A stretch of DNA of 35,065 bases from a bacterium (GTDB lineage Bacteria > Bacillota > Clostridia > Oscillospirales > Acutalibacteraceae): contig SFWF01000005.1 of NCBI GenBank assembly GCA_004560045.1, positions 1-35,065 of the forward strand. The letters run 5' to 3'. A program made the translations under genes and the position numbers. Shown piece after piece: positions 16,072-22,996 of this stretch (positions are counted from its first letter, which is position 1; each line of letters starts with the position of its first letter). Under the pieces are notes generated by a model. It worked only from the letters and a program-made list of their open reading frames with translations, did not search any database and was not told the origin of the DNA.

Positions 16072-18054
16072 ATGGATAAATATGTGGGAAAACGACTTGA
16101 CGGTCGTTACGAAATTCAGGAAATCGTAGGCGTAGGCGGAATGGCCGTCGTCTACAAGGCATACGACAACGTAGAAAATAAGATCGTTGCCGTAAAAATA
16201 CTCAAGGAAGAGTACACGGGTAACAGTGAGTTCCTTCGTCGCTTTATGAACGAGTCGAAGGCTATCGCCATGCTTTCTCATCCCAACGTCGTAAAGGTCA
16301 GCGATGTTTCCTTCGGCGACCTAATTCAGTATATCGTTATGGAATACATCGACGGTATTACCCTTAAGGAGTATATCGAGCAGCAGGGTCCCCTTTCCTG
16401 GAACGAAGCGGTTCACTTCACCCTTCAGATACTCCGCGGACTTCAGCACGCACACGATAAGGGCGTCGTTCACAGAGACATCAAGCCGCAGAACATTATG
16501 GTCCTGCCCGACGGCATAATCAAGGTTGCCGACTTCGGTATTGCCCGTTTCGCAAGAAGCGAGCAGGAGACCATTACCGATAAGGCTATCGGCTCGGTAC
16601 ATTATATAAGCCCCGAGCAGGCCAAGGGAGAAAAGACCGACGAAAAGGCCGATATCTATTCTGTCGGCGTTATGCTTTACGAAATGCTTACGGGCAAGCT
16701 TCCTTTTCAGGCCGAAAGCGCCGTTTCTGTCGCTATTATGCAGCTTCAGAAGGACCCCGTGCTTCCCCGCGATATAAACGGCTCAATACCCTTAGGTCTT
16801 GAGCAGATCACAATGCACGCTATGCAGAAGGAGACTGCCCGTCGCTATAAGTCGGCGGCCGAAATGCTCTGCGATCTCGAAGCCTTTAAGAAGAACCCCG
16901 CGATCAGCTTCGATTACGACTACTTCGTAGACGATTCTCCGACACGCTTCATCCCCGACACTACCGAACCCGAGCCCGAAAAGGCTAAGAAGGTAGGTGA
17001 GGACGACGGAGAGGGCAAGAGCGTCCTTATTCCTGTTCTTTTAGGTATTACCGCCGCCTTCCTGCTTGCCGCGGTGATCGTACTCTTCGTCTTCTGGGAT
17101 AGCCTTTTCCCCAAGGCCGTAGGCGAAATGAAGCTGCCTAACTTCGTAGGCGACAGATACGAGGATATCATAGCCAATAACGAAAACAACGATAACTATA
17201 ACTTTATTATCGAGTGGGAGCATAATACCGAGTTTGAAGCAGGCGTCGTCTGCGAGCAGTCTCCCGAGCCGGGTACCAAGGTTAAGCCCGGTCAGAAGGT
17301 TACCATAACCGTAAGTCAGGGTCAGAAGAAGATAACCATACCAAACGTTTACGAAAAAAGCTTCGAGCTTGCAAAGGAAGAGCTTGAGCAGAGCGGCTTC
17401 GTGGTCGTAGAGGAATATAAGACCCACGAGACCATTCCCGAAGGCTCGGTTATCGAAACCTCGCCCTTAGCACTTGAGACCGCTCCCATCGGTAGCGAGA
17501 TCATCGTTTACGTAAGTATGGGTAAGCCCTCCGACCCCGTTACCCTTCCCGACCTCTTCAAAATGCATAAAGATGATGCCGAGGATGAACTTAAGGGCTA
17601 CGGCTTAAAGCTCGGAAAGATCACATATAGATATTCCGAAACGGTACAAAAGGACTTTATTATCTCCTCCGACCCCTCGGCTACCAATACCCGTCAGGTC
17701 GAGAGAGGAAGCGCCGTTAATATCGTAGTAAGCCTCGGTATGGCCCCCTCGGTAAGCTTTACCTACGCGGTTCCGAAGCCTGCCACCGAAGAGACTACCT
17801 TCTGGGTATACCTTAAGTACGGCAAAACCGAACTTAGCTACACTAAGCAGAGTGTAACCTTCACCGCAGATTCCGAAACCGCCCTTGTCGAGTTCAAGAA
17901 CGTCGACCTCGAGACCTTACCGCAGGAATTCGATCTTTATTATAAGAGCGCCACATCGGGCGAAATGAAGATTCTGACCCTTAGAGTAGTAGACGAAAAA
18001 GGAACGGTCGAGAAGGTCGTACCTCCCGCTCCCGCAGAGAAGCCCGCCGGATAG
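16072..18054 (+). CDS. prkC: PASTA-domain Ser/Thr protein kinase (PrkC/Stk)
   Basis: A membrane sensor kinase that controls cell wall growth, and in Bacillus spore germination, by binding muropeptides or lipid II. It has 660 residues. The Hanks-type kinase domain (about 10-275) has GVGGMAVVY, the VAVKIL lysine, HRDIKPQNI and ADFGIARF. A charged linker leads to one membrane segment (about 317-343), then three extracellular PASTA repeats (about 353-424, 427-494, 497-566), each ending in a VTVSQG- or VSLG-like motif. A further extracellular region of about 95 residues (567-660) looks beta-rich and ends with a Pro/Ala-rich tail. ATG 16072 follows AAAGGATGG. The adjacent PP2C is the expected partner. 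Confidence 0.95.
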   Translation: MDKYVGKRLDGRYEIQEIVGVGGMAVVYKAYDNVENKIVAVKILKEEYTGNSEFLRRFMNESKAIAMLSHPNVVKVSDVSFGDLIQYIVMEYIDGITLKEYIEQQGPLSWNEAVHFTLQILRGLQHAHDKGVVHRDIKPQNIMVLPDGIIKVADFGIARFARSEQETITDKAIGSVHYISPEQAKGEKTDEKADIYSVGVMLYEMLTGKLPFQAESAVSVAIMQLQKDPVLPRDINGSIPLGLEQITMHAMQKETARRYKSAAEMLCDLEAFKKNPAISFDYDYFVDDSPTRFIPDTTEPEPEKAKKVGEDDGEGKSVLIPVLLGITAAFLLAAVIVLFVFWDSLFPKAVGEMKLPNFVGDRYEDIIANNENNDNYNFIIEWEHNTEFEAGVVCEQSPEPGTKVKPGQKVTITVSQGQKKITIPNVYEKSFELAKEELEQSGFVVVEEYKTHETIPEGSVIETSPLALETAPIGSEIIVYVSMGKPSDPVTLPDLFKMHKDDAEDELKGYGLKLGKITYRYSETVQKDFIISSDPSATNTRQVERGSAVNIVVSLGMAPSVSFTYAVPKPATEETTFWVYLKYGKTELSYTKQSVTFTADSETALVEFKNVDLETLPQEFDLYYKSATSGEMKILTLRVVDEKGTVEKVVPPAPAEKPAG

Positions 18055-18064
18055 GAAGGCAATT

Positions 18065-18943
18065 ATGCAGGGAATTATCTTAAAGGCGATCTCGGGCTTC
18101 TACTATGTAGAAGCTGACGAGAAGGTCTATGAATGTAAGGCGAGAGGCAGGTTCAGAAGCGAAAAAATAACCCCCTTGGTCGGCGATAGGGTAGAATTTA
18201 CCCCCGACGGGGATAAAGGAACGGTAGACGGGATCTTGCCCCGTAAAAACGAGCTTGCCCGTCCTCCCGTCTCCAATATCGATAAACTTTTTATCGTCTC
18301 CTCGGCGAAAACCCCGTCACCAAGCGCTCTGCTTATCGATAGGCTGACCGCCCTTTGCGCCTATAAAAGCATCGAGCCGATAATCCTCTTTAACAAAAAC
18401 GACTTAGAGGATCTGTCCTCCTGGTGCGATATCTATAAAAACGCAGGCTTTAAAACTATATCCTGCTCGGCCAAAAGCGGAGAGGGAATAGACGAGATAA
18501 GAAAAGAGCTTAAAAACTCGGTATCCGCCTTCAGCGGAAACTCGGGTGCGGGAAAATCGAGCCTTCTGAATATCCTGTTTAAAGACCTTAAGCTATCGGT
18601 AGGCGAGGTCAGCGAGAAGCTGGGCCGCGGACGTCATACGACCCGTCATTGCGAGCTTTTCAGGCACGAGTTTTCGGGCTTTGTGGCCGACACTCCGGGC
18701 TTTTCCTCCTTAGAACCCGATAAAGAGGATATAAACTTCAAGGAATCCCTTGCCGACTGCTTTACCGACTTTGAACGATACGCCTCCGAGTGCCGTTTTG
18801 CCGATTGTAAGCATATCGGCGAAAAGGGCTGTGCCGTATGTGAAGCGGTAAAAAACGGCGAGATCGAAAAGACCCGTCACGCTTCTTATTTAACCATCTA
18901 TGAGGAGCTTAAGGATCTTAAAGCCTGGAATATAAAGAAATAG
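18065..18943 (+). CDS. rsgA: Ribosome small-subunit-dependent GTPase RsgA
   Basis: A circularly permuted GTPase that checks maturation of the 30S ribosomal subunit. It has 292 residues. An OB-fold N-terminus is followed by the permuted G motifs: G4 FNKNDLE, then G1 SGNSGAGKSSLLN, G2 around GRGRHTTRH and G3 DTPGFSS. The C-terminal zinc site is Cys-x4-Cys-x-His-x6-Cys in ECRFADCKHIGEKGCAV. It starts 11 nt after prkC with GGAAGG upstream. In Bacillus the next genes are rpe and thiN, and here a strong terminator follows directly, so rsgA ends the operon. Confidence 0.95.
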   Translation: MQGIILKAISGFYYVEADEKVYECKARGRFRSEKITPLVGDRVEFTPDGDKGTVDGILPRKNELARPPVSNIDKLFIVSSAKTPSPSALLIDRLTALCAYKSIEPIILFNKNDLEDLSSWCDIYKNAGFKTISCSAKSGEGIDEIRKELKNSVSAFSGNSGAGKSSLLNILFKDLKLSVGEVSEKLGRGRHTTRHCELFRHEFSGFVADTPGFSSLEPDKEDINFKESLADCFTDFERYASECRFADCKHIGEKGCAVCEAVKNGEIEKTRHASYLTIYEELKDLKAWNIKK

Positions 18944-18979
18944 AAATACGGTGAACCCATTCGGGTTCACCGTATTTTT
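18944..18979 (+). terminator. Strong intrinsic terminator ending the yicC-rsgA operon
   Basis: AATACGGTGAACCC (18945-18958) pairs perfectly with GGGTTCACCGTATT (18963-18976) around ATTC, followed by TTT. It starts directly after the rsgA TAG, which also shows that TAG works as a normal stop here. Confidence 0.95.
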
Positions 18980-18982
18980 ATT

Positions 18983-19013
18983 TTGTAACCATATTATGAT
19001 TTTTTAATATAAT
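18983..19013 (+). promoter_or_regulatory. Possible promoter of the spoVM unit
   Basis: A perfect TATAAT (19008-19013) lies 40 nt before the TTG start, with TTGTAA at 18983-18988, a 19-bp gap that is longer than ideal. spoVM is a SigE gene in Bacillus. I could not find a convincing SigE match here, so the sigma factor is open. Confidence 0.35.
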
Positions 19014-19052
19014 GTATTAGAAACGAAAAAATACATATAGGGCGGTGGTTTC

Positions 19053-19208
19053 TTGAAAGCTAAAAAGGGTCAAAAAAACGGACTGTTTATAGCCGCCTTC
19101 GGGGTAGGTATGCTTCTGGCTTTTTTTGCGCCGCTCAAATGCCTTGTTATCCTGCTGTCGATAGCGGTGATAATTATGGGTCTGACAAGCGCTCGGTACT
19201 GTAGATAG
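19053..19208 (+). CDS. 51-residue two-TM membrane protein next to spoVM
   Basis: A small frame with a TTG start and GGCGGTGG upstream. It begins with a basic segment (KAKKGQKN), then two hydrophobic stretches (about residues 11-25 and 31-44) joined by a turn APLKC, and ends SARYCR with TAG. The shape predicts a membrane hairpin with both ends in the cytoplasm. It is 12 nt upstream of the spoVM start and surely shares its transcript. I do not recognise a named family. Coding nature is supported by the RBS, by the hydrophobic pattern, and by tight spacing to spoVM. A role in forespore membranes is only a guess from position. Confidence 0.7.
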   Translation: MKAKKGQKNGLFIAAFGVGMLLAFFAPLKCLVILLSIAVIIMGLTSARYCR

Positions 19209-19219
19209 GGGGGATATCG

Positions 19220-19306
19220 GTGAAGGTCGTACTTGTAAAAAGTCCTAAAATACTCAGCGGATTTTTAAGACTTATCTTTAAGGTTAAAAAATCGAATAAT
19301 ACATAG
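19220..19306 (+). CDS. spoVM: Stage V sporulation protein M (SpoVM)
   Basis: A 28-residue amphipathic peptide. In Bacillus, SpoVM senses the convex outer forespore membrane and anchors SpoIVA, starting coat and cortex assembly. The peptide reads MKVVLVKSPKILSGFLRL and then IFKVKKSNNT. It matches the Bacillus protein at K2, K7, P9, K10, L12, G14 and R17, including the proline needed for curvature recognition. The start is GTG 19220 with a GGGGGG ribosome binding site 6 nt upstream. The gene is too short for normal gene finders. Its location just after rsgA agrees with Bacillota, where spoVM lies in the prkC-rsgA region, and a SipL-like gene follows. Confidence 0.9.
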   Translation: MKVVLVKSPKILSGFLRLIFKVKKSNNT

Positions 19307-19315
19307 GAAGTAACG

Positions 19316-19337
19316 GAGGCCGAAGGGCCTCTTTTTT
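19316..19337 (+). terminator. Intrinsic terminator after spoVM
   Basis: GAGGCC (19316-19321) and GGCCTC (19326-19331) form a stem around GAAG, followed by six T residues. It separates spoVM from the SipL-like gene. Confidence 0.88.
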
Positions 19338-19338
19338 A

Positions 19339-19367
19339 ACATATTTTCCTTCTCTTCCGAATATATT
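19339..19367 (+). promoter_or_regulatory. Possible SigE-like promoter of the SipL-like gene
   Basis: ACATATT (19339-19345) and AATATATT (19360-19367) are 14 bp apart, loosely matching the mother-cell SigE pattern (ATA-containing -35, CATA-type -10). The match is weak at the -10, and no SigA promoter is visible between the terminator and the start, so this is tentative. Confidence 0.3.
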
Positions 19368-19397
19368 TAAACTAAAAGAAGCAAAGGAGAATAAGCT

Positions 19398-20924
19398 ATG
19401 GAGATAAACTGCACGAAGCATAACCTTATAACCGAAGAAACCGTATTTAAAGCAGAGGGGGAGGCAGAGGTAAATACCGCCGTCCCCATTCCCGTCGGAA
19501 AACAGCTTGCAAGGGTCCTTAAATGCTCACTTAAGGCCTCGGTTACCGCTACCCCGATCTCCGATAAGACCGTGACCGTAGAAGGCCCCGTAACCCTGTC
19601 GGTCATCTGCCTCGATACCGAAAACCGCCTTTTTTCGCTCGATAAGACCGTAACCTTCTCAAAAGCCTTCGAGGCTGAAAGCTCTCTTGTCGGAAGCGAG
19701 GTTATCGCCTGTATAGGGGACGAAAAGCTTACCGCCGAGCCCACCGACAGCGGCAAAATAGACCTCCTCGGAAGCATTTGCCTTTCGGTGATCCTGAAAA
19801 AGCCGACTACCGAAGGAGTGATCTGTGATATCGACTGCAAAAACGTCGAGCAACAGATAAAGTCCTCGGGTATAACGAGCCCCATCGGCAGAGGAGAGAA
19901 GAACCTTATCGCCGAGGAGGAGATCTCGGTAGGAAACGGTCAGCCCTCTGTAGACTGCGTTATCCGAAGCAGAGCCGACTCGGTCATAGAGGAAACGGGC
20001 ATCGTCGGAAATAAGGTTATGATAAAGGGCATCTTTAAAATTTACGTCCTTTATCTTCCCGAGGAGGGAACGAGACCGCAGTCCTTCGAGGAAAGCTACC
20101 CCTTCAGTCAGCTCATTGAGGTCGACGGAATAACCGAAAACTGTAGAGTGTGCGCCGAATCGAGGGTTGTATTCTGTGAGCTTACTCCAAGACCCGATAT
20201 TGACGGCGATCTTCGAACCTTTACCGCAAACCTTAAGCTGACCGTATCGGTAAAGGCCTACTGTGACGAGGAGCTGCCCCTTGTGACCGATGCTTTTTCG
20301 ACCGCAGGCGGCCTCGAGCTTACGACCAAAGAATTATACTTTTCACATATAAAAGAGAATATCAACGAGCGTTTTATCGCTCGTAAGGAGCTTGAATTTA
20401 CCGACGGCGCTATCGGCTCGGTTATCGATATGTGGTGTGAGAGCAGGGGAAGCTCCTGCCGCTTTGAGGAAGGTCAGTTTAAAATTGCGGGAACTATACT
20501 TGTAAATCTTTTGGCATACGACTGCGAAGGGGTGCCGAATTGTTACGAGCGTCCCGTCGATTTTGAGTATATCCGTCCGCTCTCTCCCTCCGACCTGCCC
20601 CTTACCGCCGACTATCGCTGTACCGTAATGAATGCCTCCTATACCATAATGGGCGCAAATACTATCTCGGTAGCCGTCGAGCCTACCGTAGAGGCGACTA
20701 TCCTCGAAAACCGAAGACTGACCCTTATTACCGACGCGGCAACTACCGCCGAAAGGACGTCTTCCGACAGTAGCAGTATAATCCTCTACTTTGCCGACGC
20801 AGGTGAGGATATATGGGATATAGCCAAAAGATACAACAGCTCCCTTGCCGAAATAAAGGAGCTTAACGGAGTTACCGAGGATATTCTCCCCGAACCGAAG
20901 AAATTTCTTATACCTACGAAATAA
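19398..20924 (+). CDS. sipL: SipL-like spore coat morphogenesis protein (DUF3794 repeats + LysM)
   Basis: A 508-residue soluble protein without signal peptide. It contains DUF3794 (SPOCS) repeats, roughly at residues 30-150, 165-290 and 310-430, recognisable by hydrophobic beta-strands and repeated VCAESRVVFCEL- and DFEYIRPL-type blocks. The C-terminal LysM domain (about 460-508) has AGEDIWDIAKRYNSSLAEIKEL. This architecture and length match SipL of Clostridioides difficile, which binds SpoIVA through its LysM domain and is needed for coat attachment. ATG 19398 follows AAGGAGAA. Proximity to spoVM, whose product also recruits SpoIVA, supports the call. Clostridia can carry several DUF3794-LysM paralogues, so orthology is not certain. 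Confidence 0.8.
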   Translation: MEINCTKHNLITEETVFKAEGEAEVNTAVPIPVGKQLARVLKCSLKASVTATPISDKTVTVEGPVTLSVICLDTENRLFSLDKTVTFSKAFEAESSLVGSEVIACIGDEKLTAEPTDSGKIDLLGSICLSVILKKPTTEGVICDIDCKNVEQQIKSSGITSPIGRGEKNLIAEEEISVGNGQPSVDCVIRSRADSVIEETGIVGNKVMIKGIFKIYVLYLPEEGTRPQSFEESYPFSQLIEVDGITENCRVCAESRVVFCELTPRPDIDGDLRTFTANLKLTVSVKAYCDEELPLVTDAFSTAGGLELTTKELYFSHIKENINERFIARKELEFTDGAIGSVIDMWCESRGSSCRFEEGQFKIAGTILVNLLAYDCEGVPNCYERPVDFEYIRPLSPSDLPLTADYRCTVMNASYTIMGANTISVAVEPTVEATILENRRLTLITDAATTAERTSSDSSSIILYFADAGEDIWDIAKRYNSSLAEIKELNGVTEDILPEPKKFLIPTK

Positions 20925-20929
20925 AGTAA

Positions 20930-20961
20930 AAAAGGGGACGCGTCCAAATGCGTCCCCTTTT
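20930..20961. terminator. Bidirectional terminator between sipL-like and ogg genes
   Basis: AAAAGGGGACGC (20930-20941) pairs with GCGTCCCCTTTT (20950-20961). T-tracts are present on both strands, so it can serve both convergent genes. Confidence 0.9.
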
Positions 20962-20963
20962 CG

Positions 20964-21794
20964 TTATATCTCAAGCTTTGTCATTCGTGCGTAGTGGAAA
21001 ATATACTGCTGTGCAATTCCCGCGTAAGGTGCGGCACATTCGGGGAGAGCCCCGTCAAAAAGCTTGGCCATAGCCTTTTTTATCCAGACGTCCTTCGGAA
21101 AAGCGTCGATATGGGAAAGCCCGAACAGCAGGGTGCAGTCGGCAACCTTTTCGCCGACGCCGTATATCCTCATAAGCTCCTGTCTTGCCTCGTCAAGACC
21201 GAGGGTCTTAAGGGCGTTAAGGTCTATTTCTCCGTTTGCGACCCTTTTGGCTCCGTCAAGAATATACTTAGCTCTGAATCCGCTTCTCAGCGGTGCCAGA
21301 TCCTCAAGGGTCAGCGCGGCAATTCTTTCGGCGGAAGGGAAGGAGTAGAAGCCTTCCTTTACCTCCTCGCCGAAGGTAGCACAAAGCCGCTCGACAATAC
21401 TCTTTATTCGCGGTATGTTATTGTTTTGTGAAATTATAAAGGAGCAAAGGGCCTCCCAAGGGTCCTGACGGAGTATTCTTATACCCCCCGCAAAGCCTGA
21501 AGCGGTTTTCAGCACCTCGTTTTCCGAAATAATTCCGATAATTTCGCCGTAGTCGCGGTCTAAATCAAAATAGTCCTTCCATATATTTAAGAAATCCTCT
21601 TCGGTGGTATCGTAAAGAATAATACCGTCCTCAGTAGCCGCAAGCTTTAAATATTTTCCGAAGGCGACCCCCTCAAAGGCTCCGTCCTCGGTCTCGCTCC
21701 AGCGGAAGGCCTGACCGCAGTCTAAGGTCTCCGAAAGGATGAAGTTTTTAACGTCGCTGAGTATAATATCCTTGTTTCTAACTAAAGTTTTCAT
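20964..21794 (-). CDS. ogg: 8-oxoguanine DNA glycosylase (OGG1-type, HhH-GPD)
   Basis: A base-excision repair enzyme removing 8-oxoguanine and nicking the abasic site. It has 276 residues. The N-terminal OGG_N domain includes LDCGQAFRWSE. The central part has the helix RQDPWEALCSFIISQNNNI. The helix-hairpin-helix YGVGEKVADC contains the catalytic Lys, and the catalytic Asp is in AFPKDVWI. These match OGG1 rather than AlkA, which lacks the Lys. GGAGGAA lies before the ATG at 21794. It is a single gene convergent with the SipL-like gene and divergent from the DUF6062 gene. Confidence 0.92.
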   Translation of the reverse strand: MKTLVRNKDIILSDVKNFILSETLDCGQAFRWSETEDGAFEGVAFGKYLKLAATEDGIILYDTTEEDFLNIWKDYFDLDRDYGEIIGIISENEVLKTASGFAGGIRILRQDPWEALCSFIISQNNNIPRIKSIVERLCATFGEEVKEGFYSFPSAERIAALTLEDLAPLRSGFRAKYILDGAKRVANGEIDLNALKTLGLDEARQELMRIYGVGEKVADCTLLFGLSHIDAFPKDVWIKKAMAKLFDGALPECAAPYAGIAQQYIFHYARMTKLEI

Positions 21795-21818
21795 ATAATT
21801 CCTCCAAAATGCCTTTTA

Positions 21819-21847
21819 ATTATAACATTTATCTGCTATAATTACAA
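21819..21847 (-). promoter_or_regulatory. Promoter of the ogg gene
   Basis: On the minus strand, TTGTAA (plus positions 21842-21847) and TATAAT (21819-21824) are 17 bp apart, and the -10 is preceded by TG (TGTTATAAT). It overlaps the divergent promoter of the DUF6062 gene. Confidence 0.7.
21835..21842 (+). promoter_or_regulatory. Extended -10 promoter of the DUF6062 gene
   Basis: TGCTATAAT has its TG at 21834-21835 and TATAAT at 21837-21842. No good -35 is present (TTTTAA at 17 bp). The -10 overlaps the -35/spacer of the divergent ogg promoter, so RNA polymerase cannot occupy both at once. Confidence 0.5.
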
Positions 21848-21875
21848 TACACGAATTTTAAAGCAGGGTGAAATT

Positions 21876-22562
21876 ATGAGAGAAGACATTTGTACCATAC
21901 CTATAAGCGAAGCCTTTGAGGAAAACGACGGCTGTCCCGTTTGCCGTATGTATAAAACAGTAGAGGACCGAATCGTTGAATATATTATGGGAGCCGCTAT
22001 GATGGAGCCCGACATCCGTATCGAAACCAACCGCCAAGGCTTCTGTGAAAAGCATCTTCGTGCTATGATGAAGCGCAGAGGCAGGCTTCAGCTTGCCCTT
22101 ATGCTGGAGACCCATACCGACGAGCTTTATAAGGAGCTTTTCGGCGGAGTCCTATCTTCCCGCCGGCAGAATGCCGAAAAGGCCAAGGCAAAACGCTGCT
22201 CCTGCTTCGTTTGCGAGAAGATAGATTGGGGCTTTTCCCGTATGACCGAGACCATCTACCGAACCTACGAGACCGACCGCGATTTTAGAGGCCTCTTCGA
22301 TTCTCAGGACTATTTCTGTATGGAACACTATGCAATGCTGGTCTCCTCTGCCTCAAAGAAAACTATGCGCCGCTACTACGGCGAATTTACCGAGGTTTTG
22401 GAGAAAAAGGCCTCCGATTATCTTAAAAGTCTGTCGGCCGACCTTAAAAAGTTCTGCTCTATGTACGACTACCGAAATTCGGGAGCCGATGCCGATTGGG
22501 GTAACTCTAAGGACTCTATCGAGCGTACCGTAGAATTCTTGACCGGCTATAAAGAAAACTGA
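21876..22562 (+). CDS. DUF6062 family protein, Cys-rich
   Basis: A 228-residue protein of the clostridial family annotated as DUF6062, function unknown. It has two similar metal-site-like clusters. The first is GCPVCRMY (about residues 20-27) with FCEKHL (about 50-55), and the second is CSCFVCEK (about 109-116) with FCMEHY (about 148-153). The repeated CxxC followed by FCxxH pattern suggests a zinc- or iron-binding fold in two copies. There is no signal peptide or membrane segment. The start has CAGGGTG before ATG 21876. The gene ends with TGA 59 nt before the next small gene. The family assignment is from memory of the motif layout. Confidence 0.75.
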   Translation: MREDICTIPISEAFEENDGCPVCRMYKTVEDRIVEYIMGAAMMEPDIRIETNRQGFCEKHLRAMMKRRGRLQLALMLETHTDELYKELFGGVLSSRRQNAEKAKAKRCSCFVCEKIDWGFSRMTETIYRTYETDRDFRGLFDSQDYFCMEHYAMLVSSASKKTMRRYYGEFTEVLEKKASDYLKSLSADLKKFCSMYDYRNSGADADWGNSKDSIERTVEFLTGYKEN

Positions 22563-22621
22563 ATATAATATAGAAAATCTGTCAATTATAACCCTGAAAG
22601 AACCTTCGAAGGAGTTTTTTT

Positions 22622-22903
22622 ATGGTAAAGGGCGTAAACCGACAGATAATTGAAATAAACGATACGGGCAGTCGCTATTTCGAGCGGGTACTGCTATTCG
22701 TAAGTCCCGAGGGGGTAGAGCTAAGCTCCAAGGAGCTTGGAAGCGAGGCCAGGGAATACCTGCTTCATCTTACCCCGCCCCCGCAAAAAAATACCCTGCG
22801 CAGCAGGATAAAAAAACGAAAGGTACGAAGAAGGATAATTTTCGCGTCGGCCTTAGCGGCGGTAGGCCTTTCGGTACTGCTTATAGTTTTAAATTTTCTG
22901 TAG
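22622..22903 (+). CDS. Conserved hypothetical protein with C-terminal membrane anchor
   Basis: A 93-residue protein beginning MVKGVNRQIIEINDTGS, an N-terminus I have seen in clostridial hypothetical proteins of unknown role. Residues 1-50 form a soluble domain (YFERVLLFVSPEGVEL), then a very basic stretch (RIKKRKVRRR, about 62-71), then one hydrophobic segment (about 72-92) reaching the C-terminus. It is therefore probably a tail-anchored protein facing the cytoplasm. RBS AAGGAG lies before ATG. It ends in TAG, 7 nt ahead of a strong terminator. A loose promoter (TTGACC, 19 bp, TATAAT, about 22544-22573) may lie at the end of the DUF6062 gene. Confidence 0.75.
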   Translation: MVKGVNRQIIEINDTGSRYFERVLLFVSPEGVELSSKELGSEAREYLLHLTPPPQKNTLRSRIKKRKVRRRIIFASALAAVGLSVLLIVLNFL

Positions 22904-22910
22904 AATTATG

Positions 22911-22941
22911 GCAAGCAGAGTCTCTTCTGCTTGCTTTTTTT
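22911..22941 (+). terminator. Intrinsic terminator after the tail-anchored protein gene
   Basis: GCAAGCAGA (22911-22919) pairs with TCTGCTTGC (22926-22934) around GTCTCT, followed by seven T residues. The stem end also supplies the -35 box of the next promoter. Confidence 0.92.
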
Positions 22942-22959
22942 CTTTCTTTATTATATAAT
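22931..22959 (+). promoter_or_regulatory. Promoter of the repeat-containing membrane protein, -35 inside the terminator
   Basis: TTGCTT (22931-22936), made by the terminator 3' arm and T-tract, lies 17 bp before TATAAT (22954-22959). The start codon is 37 nt further on. Confidence 0.65.
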
Positions 22960-22996
22960 AAACAATGTATGTAATTATATTTTAGGAGAGTACCCT

